Source: Geminicoccus harenae (GTDB lineage: Bacteria; Pseudomonadota; Alphaproteobacteria; Geminicoccales; Geminicoccaceae). From it: a DNA stretch of 64,000 nt. The notes under the pieces are model-generated. The model ran no database searches and was not told the DNA's origin. It saw only the letters and a program-made list of their open reading frames with translations. Position 1 is the stretch's first letter. Each line of letters begins with the position of its first letter. A program made the translations under genes and the position numbers. Location of the stretch: NCBI RefSeq assembly GCF_019800005.1, contig NZ_JABGCL010000001.1, positions 124,001 through 188,000 on the forward strand, read 5' to 3'. Positions 30,270 through 38,599 of the stretch are shown piece after piece.

Positions 30270-31292
30270 ATGGTTCGTGATACGGTGGCTGCACGGCTGG
30301 ATCTTCCGGGCCTCCGGTATCCGATGATGGTCCTCGCCCTGGTCTCCGTGCTTGCCGGGACGGCTCACGCTCAGGAGCCGCCACCGGCCCCTGCGGCCGG
30401 AACCGCCGGCGTGGCGGGTGCCGGCCCTGCCGAGGTCGGCGGCCAGGACCAGGCCTCGCCCGCGCGCGAACCCGCCCTGCCCGACGGGACGGCGGCCGAG
30501 CGGCCGATCGTGCCGGGCCTGGGCGACGGCATGGGCATCCTCGACCTGGAGCAGGAGCAGCTCGGCGCCGCATCGGCCACCCTGCCCCACGACCTGTCGC
30601 CCTGGGGCATGTTCATGGCCGCCGACCTGGTGGTCAAGGCGGTCATGGTCGGGCTCGCCTTCGCCTCCGTGGTCACCTGGACGATCTGCCTCGCCAAGTT
30701 CCTGGAGCTGGCGATGGCCAGGCGCCGGGCCAGGCGGGCGGCCGCGCGGCTGGCCCGGGCACCCGACCTGGGCGAGGCGCTGGCAGGCGTGGCCAGCGAC
30801 GACCTGGTGGCCGGCAGCCTGCTCTCTGCCGCGGAGACCGAGCTGCAGATGTCGGAGGACCTGGAAGCCGCCAGCGACGGCAAGGCCGGCATCAAGGAGC
30901 GCGTGGCGTCGCGGCTCGACCGGATCGAGGCGGCGGTCGGCCGGCGGATGATCCGCGGCACCGGCGTGCTCGCGACCATCGGCTCGACCGCACCGTTCGT
31001 CGGCCTGTTCGGCACCGTCTGGGGGATCATGAACAGCTTCATCGGCATCTCGGAATCCCAGACCACCAATCTCGCCGTGGTGGCGCCGGGCATCGCCGAG
31101 GCGTTGCTCGCCACGGCGATCGGCCTGGTGGCCGCGATCCCGGCCGTGGTCGTCTACAACCATTTCGCCCGGCAGATTTCCGGCTACCGCGCCCTGGTCG
31201 GCGACATGTCGGCCGAGGTGATGCGCCTCGTGTCGCGCGACCTCGATCGCCGCGGTGCACGTGGCCGCGGCTATGCCCGCGCAGCGGAGTGA
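30270..31292 (+). CDS. exbB: TonB-system energizer ExbB
   Basis: Inner-membrane proton channel subunit that drives TonB. It is 340 residues, the long form. A signal peptide (PMMVLALVSVLAGTAHAQE) is followed by a Pro/Ala-rich periplasmic segment of about 60 residues. Three membrane helices follow: MAADLVVKAVMVGLAFASVVTW, then the MotA/TolQ/ExbB core with ATIGSTAPFVGLFGTVWGIMNSF, and ALLATAIGLVAAIPAVVVYNHF. The family box GIAEALLATAIGLVAAIPA is intact. It is the first gene of an exbB-exbD-tonB operon. ExbD follows within a few bases. Confidence 0.95.
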   Translation: MVRDTVAARLDLPGLRYPMMVLALVSVLAGTAHAQEPPPAPAAGTAGVAGAGPAEVGGQDQASPAREPALPDGTAAERPIVPGLGDGMGILDLEQEQLGAASATLPHDLSPWGMFMAADLVVKAVMVGLAFASVVTWTICLAKFLELAMARRRARRAAARLARAPDLGEALAGVASDDLVAGSLLSAAETELQMSEDLEAASDGKAGIKERVASRLDRIEAAVGRRMIRGTGVLATIGSTAPFVGLFGTVWGIMNSFIGISESQTTNLAVVAPGIAEALLATAIGLVAAIPAVVVYNHFARQISGYRALVGDMSAEVMRLVSRDLDRRGARGRGYARAAE

Positions 31293-31298
31293 GTGGCA

Positions 31299-31721
31299 AT
31301 GGCAGCGAAGCTCGACGACGGCGACGATCTCGGCGACAACCATGACATCAACGTCACGCCGTTCATCGACGTGGTGCTGGTCCTCCTGATCATCTTCATG
31401 GTGGCAGCCCCGCTCGCGACCGCGGACATCGCGGTGGACCTGCCGCCCGCCAATGCCAAGGCGTCGCCCCGGCCGGAAGCGCCGGTCTTCGTGTCGCTGC
31501 AAAAGGACCTCTCGGTCGCGATCAACAGCGACCAGATCGACCGGGCCGCCCTCGGCAGCGGCCTGGACCGGGCCACCTCGGGCGACAAGGAGCAGCGGAT
31601 CTTCATCCGCGCCGACGAGGGCGTGCCCTATGGCGAGGTGATGGCCGTGATGAACCTGATGCGGGCCTCGGGCTACCTGAAGGTCGGGCTGGTCGGCCTC
31701 GAGGTGGTGCCCACTCAGTGA
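31299..31721 (+). CDS. exbD: TonB-system transport protein ExbD
   Basis: 140 residues, one membrane helix. The proton-accepting Asp sits in INVTPFIDVVLVLLIIFMVA, as in all ExbD/TolR proteins. The periplasmic domain (FVSLQKDLSVAINSDQI, EQRIFIRADEGVPYGEVMAVMN) is of normal size. ATG 31299 has GGAGTGAG upstream; a GTG at 31293 is in frame too. The stop overlaps the tonB start by four bases, suggesting coupled translation and balanced subunit levels. Confidence 0.95.
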   Translation: MAAKLDDGDDLGDNHDINVTPFIDVVLVLLIIFMVAAPLATADIAVDLPPANAKASPRPEAPVFVSLQKDLSVAINSDQIDRAALGSGLDRATSGDKEQRIFIRADEGVPYGEVMAVMNLMRASGYLKVGLVGLEVVPTQ

Positions 31722-32656
31722 GCGCGGCAGTGCTTCCCTACGAGATTTCCGAGGGCGGGGGGGCGGGCGACCTGCGGCGCTGGGTCGCCGCCTTCCTGGT
31801 GGTGGCGGCGCTGCATGGCGGGGTGGCGCTGGTGGCGCTGAACTGGCGCCGGCCGGTGGAGATTCCGGGCGAGCCGCCCGCCGCGGTGATGATCGACCTG
31901 GCGCCGCTGCCGGCTTCGCCCAACGTCGAGGAGATCCTGAACGAGTTGCCGCTGCCGGAGCCGGCCCCGGTGGAGTTGCCCGACCCGATCAGCGAGCTGG
32001 AGATCGACCTGGCCGAGCCTGCGCCGATCGAGCTGCCGGAGCCGGTCACCGAGCTGGACATCGAGCTGCCCGAGCCGCCCCCGGTGGAGCTGCCGCCGGA
32101 AGTGTCGGAGCTGGCGCTGGACCTGCCGGAGCCCGCGGAGGTGGTGCTGCCCGAGCCGCCGCCTCCCGTGGTCGCCCCGCCGCCGCCGCGCAGCAAGCCC
32201 AAGCCGCCGACCCGCCGCCCGCCGCCGCCCGACAAGCCGGTCGAGCAGGTCGAGCGGGTGACGAAGGAGCCGCCCAGGCCGGCACCCCCGCAGCCCAACA
32301 AGTCCGTGACCGCGGCGGCACCGGATTCCTCGCACAACAGCCAGCAGGCCGTGTCGCTCGCCAGCGCCCCGCCGAGCTGGCAGGGTGCCGTGCTGGGCAA
32401 GTTCCAGCGGGCGCTGCGCTATCCCCGGGCAGCCCAGATGCGCCGCAAGGAGGGGACTGCCACCATCCTGTTCCGGGTCAACCGGAACGGCGACGTGCTG
32501 GGGGTCCGCCTGATCGACAGTTCCGGCACCGAGGTGCTGGACGAGGAGGCCGTGGCGGTGGTGGAGCGCGTCAGCCCGTTACCGCCGCCCCCGCCGGAGA
32601 TGATGACCGGTGCCCATCGCGACGTCGCGGCACCGATCATCTTCGCCCTGCGCTGA
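31718..32656 (+). CDS. tonB: TonB-family energy-transducing protein
   Basis: 312 residues. A single N-terminal membrane anchor (WVAAFLVVAALHGGVALVAL) is followed by a Pro-rich spacer that should cross the periplasm. Its first part is an acidic tandem repeat of about 17 residues (ELPEPxxxELPxPVxELxIDL), seen four times. The second part is basic, PPRSKPKPPTRRPPPP. The C-terminal domain that contacts outer-membrane receptors is recognisable: FQRALRYPRAAQMRRKEGTATILFRVNRNG and ERVSPLPPPP. Translation starts at GTG 31718 overlapping the exbD stop. Confidence 0.93.
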   Translation: MSAAVLPYEISEGGGAGDLRRWVAAFLVVAALHGGVALVALNWRRPVEIPGEPPAAVMIDLAPLPASPNVEEILNELPLPEPAPVELPDPISELEIDLAEPAPIELPEPVTELDIELPEPPPVELPPEVSELALDLPEPAEVVLPEPPPPVVAPPPPRSKPKPPTRRPPPPDKPVEQVERVTKEPPRPAPPQPNKSVTAAAPDSSHNSQQAVSLASAPPSWQGAVLGKFQRALRYPRAAQMRRKEGTATILFRVNRNGDVLGVRLIDSSGTEVLDEEAVAVVERVSPLPPPPPEMMTGAHRDVAAPIIFALR

Positions 32657-32660
32657 AGGC

Positions 32661-33083
32661 TTAGGGCTCGCGGTAGCCCAGGACGCGCGCGGCCAGCGCC
32701 GCCGGGTCCGGGCGGTTCTGGAACAGCAGCGAGCCGCGCCGGCTGGAATGGCCGGGCACGTAGTCGAAGGTGATCTCTCCGGCTTCCTGCTCCCCGTCGC
32801 TGGCGGCGGTCACCGCGATCCTGGCTTCGGCCGCCGTCTCGCCGCCCAGGTTGGTGACGGTCAGGTCGACCCGGAAGCCTTCGGTAGCGGCCTCGACCGC
32901 GTCCACCCGGACCACCAGGTCGGCCGGTGCATCCGCACTCGTCAGCCCATCCCAGGCCAGATAGCCGACGATGAAGATCGCGACCGCGGCACCCAGGCCG
33001 GCGGCGATCCATTCGAGAAGGGGCGTGGACGGATGGGGCCTGGCGTGATCCGCCTCGTTCCGGTCCGGCTGTTTGCTGCTCAT
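32661..33083 (-). CDS. TIGR02588-type small membrane protein
   Basis: 140 residues. One N-terminal membrane helix (LEWIAAGLGAAVAIFIVGYLAW) with the bulk outside, a beta-rich domain with DLVVRVDAVEAATEGFRVDLTVTNLGG resembling a Big/CARDB-like fold, and GEITFDYVPGHSSRRGSLLF near the C-terminus. It fits an uncharacterised family normally encoded beside the polytopic TIGR02587 protein, as here, with 7 bases between the two genes. Function unknown. It is convergent with tonB, only 4 bases from its stop. The family match is by recall of motif and pairing. Confidence 0.75.
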   Translation of the reverse strand: MSSKQPDRNEADHARPHPSTPLLEWIAAGLGAAVAIFIVGYLAWDGLTSADAPADLVVRVDAVEAATEGFRVDLTVTNLGGETAAEARIAVTAASDGEQEAGEITFDYVPGHSSRRGSLLFQNRPDPAALAARVLGYREP

Positions 33084-33090
33084 GCTCCGC

Positions 33091-33909
33091 TCATACGATC
33101 AGGCGCGCCGTGGCGGCGCCGAGGGCGGACGGGAAGCCCAGGATCACCGTCATGGTGAGCACCTCGGCCAGCCCGGTGAGGTCGGTCCGGCCGAAGGTCC
33201 ACAGGATGTAGAAGCTGACCGCGAGGGACAGGCCGTAGCCCGCCAGGCTGAAGCGGAAGAACACGGTGAAGAAGCCCGTGTCCTTCGGCCATGCCTCCTG
33301 GCCGGTAAAGCCCAGCGCATAGACCAGCAGATGGAGCAGGAGGACGGAGACGAGGGCCAGCAGGATCGCGTGCCAGGGCGTGACGAGGTGCGCGATGAGC
33401 TGGATCTCGTCGGTCGGCGCCACGTTGAAGGCGACATAGACGGCACCCGCCAGCATCACGAACAGCTCGGCCCCGTAGCTGGCCGGTGGCTGGTCCTCCT
33501 GCCCCTCCTCGGGCGGTGCCGCGAACTGCGCCCGGGCCAGGATCGCACCGATTCCGGCTGGGATCGACTGGACCGCCAGCTTGCCGACCCATTCGCCCAC
33601 CGACATGGCCGGATCGAGCACGCCGAACAGGACGAGCAGGCCGAGGCTCACCAGCACGCCCACCAGATAGGCGGAAAACGCATCGAGAAGATCGTCGCGC
33701 CAGCCCGTGTCCGCACCGAAGCCGACCCGCGTGGACAGGCCGATGAGCAGCAGAAGGCCCAGGCTGACGAACAGGGCCAGGCGGAGCCGGTCCATGCCGA
33801 AGCCCAGCCACCACATCTCCATCGTCATCAGGAGCGGGAAGGCGAACAGGATGGCGCCGGCTGCAGCGCGTGCGAGCTCCAGCGCGTAGTCGCGGTTGGC
33901 CGGGTTCAT
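33091..33909 (-). CDS. TIGR02587-type polytopic membrane protein
   Basis: About 272 residues with some seven predicted membrane helices. The conserved opening ARAAAGAILFAFPLLMTMEMWWLGFGMDRLRLALF is followed by GFGADTGWRDDLLDAFSAYLVGV. A middle APTDEIQLIAHLVTPWHA loop is also typical of the family. The function is unknown; its pairing with the gene downstream suggests a two-protein complex in the inner membrane. I start at ATG 33909. An ATG at 33963 would put the start inside the ompA-gene terminator. Confidence 0.8.
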   Translation of the reverse strand: MNPANRDYALELARAAAGAILFAFPLLMTMEMWWLGFGMDRLRLALFVSLGLLLLIGLSTRVGFGADTGWRDDLLDAFSAYLVGVLVSLGLLVLFGVLDPAMSVGEWVGKLAVQSIPAGIGAILARAQFAAPPEEGQEDQPPASYGAELFVMLAGAVYVAFNVAPTDEIQLIAHLVTPWHAILLALVSVLLLHLLVYALGFTGQEAWPKDTGFFTVFFRFSLAGYGLSLAVSFYILWTFGRTDLTGLAEVLTMTVILGFPSALGAATARLIV

Positions 33910-33925
33910 GTCGTTCAGCCGGGGC

Positions 33926-33957
33926 AAAAGAAAAACCCGCGCGTTGCCGCGCGGGTT
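33926..33957 (-). terminator. Intrinsic terminator of the OmpA-like gene
   Basis: On the minus strand, AACCCGCGCG-GCAA-CGCGCGGGTT is a 10-bp stem followed directly by TTTCTTTT. It lies 43 bases after the stop of the OmpA-like lipoprotein gene, separating that gene from the TIGR02587-type gene downstream. Confidence 0.92.
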
Positions 33958-33999
33958 CTCCAAGATCGCCAGACGGGGTCGTTCCGTCCGTCGAGACGA

Positions 34000-34836
34000 T
34001 CAGCGCTGGCGCACTTCCACGCGCCGGTTGCGCGGCTCGGGCACCTGGTCGCCGGTCGGCACGGCCAGCTTGGTCTCGCCGAAGCCCTGGATCGTCAGGC
34101 GCGAGACATCGACGCCCTGGCCTTCCAGATAGGCCGCGACCGCCTCGGCGCGACGCACCGACAGGCCCATGTTGTACTCTTCGGTGCCGACCGTGTCGGT
34201 GTGGCCCCAGACGAGCAGGCGCTTGTTGGTGTCCGCCACCAGCTCAGCGGCGATCGCGTCGAGCTGCGGCTTGAACTCCTCCTTCACGACCGCGCGGTCG
34301 AAGTCGAAGAGCACGTCGGAGGAAATCGAGATGACCTCGACCTCTTCCACCGGCGTCAGCGCGGCGATGGCGTCCTCGAAGCCCTTGCGGCAGGTCGCGA
34401 TGTCCTCGATCTGGAAGTTCTCTTCCTGCTGCTCCATCCAGCAGTCGAAGCTGGCCTGCGCCTTGGCGGCGGTAGCCGGATCGGCCTGGGCCTCCTCGGT
34501 GCCGAGCGTGCTCACCAGGGTGGAACGGGCCTCGGTCAGCGTGCCGACCATGTCCGCCGGCAGGTTGCGCGCGCTGATCGGGGTCGGCTCGGGCGCCGTG
34601 CCGGACGCGGCCATCTTGGCGCGCTCGGTGTAGAACAGCGAATCACGCCAGTCGTACTGATCGTACTCCGACTGCGAGAGCGCCGAATACTCCTGGAAGA
34701 GTGCCTGGGTGAATGCATCACCGCTTGCGCTGGTCTGCTTCAACTCGTTCAGGCCAGAGGTCGAGGTGAAGGCCGAGCACCCGGTCAGGAGCGCAAGCAT
34801 TCCAACCCCGGCGATCTGGCGGATCTTGGATTTCAT
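34000..34836 (-). CDS. OmpA-family lipoprotein (Pal-like peptidoglycan-binding C-terminus)
   Basis: 278 residues. A lipoprotein signal (MLALLTGCSAF, lipobox LTGC) gives a membrane-anchored N-terminus. The middle part of about 130 residues is helical, unconserved to my eye, and contains the pair Cys in FDCWMEQQEE and ATCRKG. The C-terminal OmpA domain is clear: SDVLFDFDRAVVKEEF, VWGHTDTVGTEEYNMGLSVRRAEAVAAYL, IQGFGETKLAVPT and NRRVEV. It should tether the outer membrane to peptidoglycan. GGAGG lies just before ATG 34836. It is far from tol-pal genes, so it is not Pal itself. Confidence 0.9.
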   Translation of the reverse strand: MKSKIRQIAGVGMLALLTGCSAFTSTSGLNELKQTSASGDAFTQALFQEYSALSQSEYDQYDWRDSLFYTERAKMAASGTAPEPTPISARNLPADMVGTLTEARSTLVSTLGTEEAQADPATAAKAQASFDCWMEQQEENFQIEDIATCRKGFEDAIAALTPVEEVEVISISSDVLFDFDRAVVKEEFKPQLDAIAAELVADTNKRLLVWGHTDTVGTEEYNMGLSVRRAEAVAAYLEGQGVDVSRLTIQGFGETKLAVPTGDQVPEPRNRRVEVRQR

Positions 34837-35035
34837 GATACCTCCGCGCGTTCGTCCGTAGCAAAAATTTCCTAACGCCTCGGACGCCGCAGGCGCCGTG
34901 AGCGGGGTGCAGCATAAGGGCTCTGGCGTTAAATAGATCGGTAACACCCTGTTCGTCCCCGCTTTTCTGGACCGGTTGCGACAACGAAGCAACGTCCTGA
35001 CGGACGGAGAGCACAATTTTGCTGCTTTGTGCGTG

Positions 35036-35971
35036 TCAAACAGCCAGGGCATCCATCAGTTCCCGCCATTCGCGCGGGGAAAGGCCGCTGTCCTCGACTG
35101 TCACTTTCTCGCCACCAAGCATCCGGCGCAGTATCGCCAGGGCCGGACCCGACAGTTCCATGGCATTGAGGCGGTAGTCGGTGAACGCCTCGAAGGTGAT
35201 CGGGACCCAGCGCTGGACGATCTCCGCGATCACCTGCGCATAGGCCCGGATCTCCGCCTGGGCATGGGGATCAAGTCGCAGCGCCACGAAATGCAGCAGG
35301 TTGTGGAGGTCGGTCTTCCAGTACCACTGCGTATAGGTGGAGAGCGGCAGCACCACCCGGGCCAGCTCGCGCGCCACGCCGCTGCGCTCGGGATCGAGCG
35401 GCTGCCCTTCCGCATCCGCGTTGAGCAGCTCATGGTAGCAGCGGAACGCCGCCTCGCCGCTGTCCCGGATCGCCTGGCGCACCGCCTCCGCGGCGTCCGG
35501 ATCGAGCGCGCCGCCGCGGCCCTGCCGGTTGTTCACGGCCTGGGCCGCCACGCCTTCCGGCTCGGGCAGGTACAGTTCGTCGTCCAGGACCGAGTAGCGC
35601 GCCGAATATTCGTTCACGGCGGCGGTGCGATGGCGGATCCACTGCCGGGCGATGAAGATCGGCAGCTTCACGTGCAGCTTGATCTCGCACATCTCGAACG
35701 GCGAGGTGTGGCGGTGGCGCATGAGATAGCGGATCAGGCCGCGGTCGTCGGAGACCTTGCGGGTGCCCTTGCCGTAGGAGACCCGGGCCGCTTGCACGAC
35801 CGCCGCGTCGTCACCCATATAATCGACCACCCGCACGAAGCCGTGGTCGAGCACCGGCAGCGCCTGGAACAGGATCTCCTCGAGCGCCGGGGCCACCGGC
35901 CGCCGGGTCGCCGTCGGCTGGGCCTGGCGCAGCTCCTCGATCTCCGCCGACTGGCGCTCATTCAACCGCAT
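35036..35971 (-). CDS. thyX: FAD-dependent thymidylate synthase ThyX
   Basis: Makes dTMP from dUMP with FAD and methylenetetrahydrofolate, releasing tetrahydrofolate. About 311 residues. The ThyX motif RHRTAAVNEYSARYS (RHRx7S) is present, preceded by HTSPFEMCEIKLHVKLPIFIARQW and followed by DLHNLLHFVALRLDPHAQAEIR with the conserved His/Arg contacts. An extension of about 35 residues precedes the core. ATG ATG occurs at 35974 and 35971, and GGAGG upstream fits the second better. The gene is divergent from ssrA. ThyX is oxygen- and folate-frugal and usually replaces ThyA; absence of thyA here cannot be judged. Confidence 0.95.
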   Translation of the reverse strand: MRLNERQSAEIEELRQAQPTATRRPVAPALEEILFQALPVLDHGFVRVVDYMGDDAAVVQAARVSYGKGTRKVSDDRGLIRYLMRHRHTSPFEMCEIKLHVKLPIFIARQWIRHRTAAVNEYSARYSVLDDELYLPEPEGVAAQAVNNRQGRGGALDPDAAEAVRQAIRDSGEAAFRCYHELLNADAEGQPLDPERSGVARELARVVLPLSTYTQWYWKTDLHNLLHFVALRLDPHAQAEIRAYAQVIAEIVQRWVPITFEAFTDYRLNAMELSGPALAILRRMLGGEKVTVEDSGLSPREWRELMDALAV

Positions 35972-36152
35972 CATGGCCTCCGGCAGGAATGGATGCGCAG
36001 CGTCGTTCAAACGGGGCCGCGCAACGGGCACGATCCCGGTGCCGCGCGTTTAGACCTCCCGCCCGACACAAGGGAAGGCCGGCCTGCTCTGCATCATGGG
36101 AAGCATGACCTGCGGATATCGCTGCACCGCACCCTTCCATCCGGACGGGTTC

Positions 36153-36164
36153 GCTCCTATATTC
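36153..36164 (+). promoter_or_regulatory. Possible -10 region of ssrA
   Basis: CTATATT at 36158-36164 with TTCCAT 17 bases upstream (36136-36141) is a moderate sigma-70 match that would start transcription near 36171, right at the first acceptor-piece hairpin. Weak evidence taken alone. Confidence 0.35.
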
Positions 36165-36169
36165 GAGGC

Positions 36170-36440
36170 GTCGGCGCGAGCCGACTATGGCGATAAACAT
36201 CACACGGCATAGGCGTTACGGACCCGGGGGCAGAGCCCGGCGCCTCCACCAAACATCGCCGCGGCCGGCCTGGAGCTCGAGGCAGGCCGCGGCGCTCGCG
36301 GGGGCGAATTAGGATCGACGTGCGTAGTAAGGGTGTGATTTTTGCCCGGCATGGTACCGCCGTTATCGGGCTAAAACACAAGTGCCAACGACAATAGCCG
36401 TCTGGCCCTCGCTGCCTAATCATTAGGTAAGCGCGGTTCG
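36170..36440 (+). ncRNA. ssrA: Circularly permuted two-piece tmRNA gene
   Basis: tmRNA rescues stalled ribosomes and adds a degradation tag. The gene is permuted as in Alphaproteobacteria. The acceptor piece comes first (about 36170-36251): hairpin GTCGGC-GCGA-GCCGAC, T stem CCGGG/CCCGG, acceptor strand CGCCTCC (36241-36247), discriminator A and encoded CCA (36249-36251). A 15-bp removable hairpin (36257-36271 with 36280-36294) bridges to the coding piece. That begins at 36300 with GGGGGCG, which pairs with CGCCTCC, and runs through stem GCCCG/CGGGC to the tag frame at 36384-36419. The tag codons give ANDNSRLALAA, then TAA, inside hairpin CCTAA-TCA-TTAGG. The exact ends of both mature pieces are inferred. 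It is next to sspB. Confidence 0.9.
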
Positions 36441-36469
36441 GGGGGGCGCCGGGCAACAGAAGCCCCCCC
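36440..36469 (+). terminator. GC hairpin after ssrA
   Basis: GGGGGGGC at 36440-36447 pairs with GCCCCCCC at 36462-36469 across a 14-base loop. There is no T tract. It may be a terminator or processing signal for the permuted tmRNA precursor, and lies before sspB. Confidence 0.5.
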
Positions 36470-36524
36470 ACTTCAAACGACTTCTTCCGGGTTTCTCCGG
36501 TCCTGGTGCGGCTTCAAGGTCGAG

Positions 36525-37046
36525 ATGAGCAAGGACAGCATCCAATACGGCCAGCTGGTCGAACAGGCCCTGCGCGGCGTCGTGCGCGACGTGCTGTCCC
36601 GCGTTGCCCGTGAAGGCCTGCCGCAGCCGCATCATTTCTACATCACCTTCCGCACCGACCATCCGGGCGTGGGTCTCGCCGCTTCCTTACGCGAGCGCTA
36701 TCCGACCGAGATGACCATCGTCCTCCAGCACCAGTACTGGGACCTGCAGGTCGACGACGAGGCGGTGGCGGTCACGCTCAGCTTCAACAACCAGCCGCAG
36801 CGCATCGTCATCCCGTTCGCCGCCCTCAAGGTGTTCGCCGACCCGGGTGTCGAGTTCGGCCTGCAGTTCACGATCGAGCCGCCCGCCGAGGAGAATCTCG
36901 CCGAGACTGTACCGCTCCTGGCCGGCCGCGACCGGGAGGCACCGGTCCGCGATCGCGCCGCCGGCGACGATGTGGCCGAGCCCGCCGACGAGGCGGCATC
37001 CGGCGGCGCCCAGATCGTCTCCCTGGACCGCTTCCGCAAGCGCTGA
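36525..37046 (+). CDS. sspB: ClpXP adaptor SspB (ssrA-tag specificity factor)
   Basis: 173 residues. Binds the tmRNA tag and delivers tagged proteins to ClpXP. The N-terminal two-thirds is the SspB fold (YGQLVEQALRGVVRDVL, GLPQPHHFYITFRT, VLQHQYWDLQVDDEAVAVTLSFNN, RIVIPFAALKVFADPGVEFGLQF). An acidic flexible linker (about residues 120-160) leads to a short C-terminal ClpX-binding tail, QIVSLDRFRKR. This is the alphaproteobacterial SspB form. The adjacent permuted ssrA gene, about 85 bases upstream on the same strand, supplies its ligand, so tag and adaptor are neighbours. Confidence 0.93.
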   Translation: MSKDSIQYGQLVEQALRGVVRDVLSRVAREGLPQPHHFYITFRTDHPGVGLAASLRERYPTEMTIVLQHQYWDLQVDDEAVAVTLSFNNQPQRIVIPFAALKVFADPGVEFGLQFTIEPPAEENLAETVPLLAGRDREAPVRDRAAGDDVAEPADEAASGGAQIVSLDRFRKR

Positions 37047-37195
37047 CTGTTCTCGACGTCGCAACCCCGTTTCTCGGGCTGACCCGGCAAGCAGCTCCCG
37101 GCACCCGCACAGCGTGTCCCGACCTACCCGACCGTTGACGGATGGCCCGAAAGCCGCGACCTGAGCCGCAAACATGGGGCGCAGGAGCGTTTGTG

Positions 37196-38599
<1,404 letters not shown>

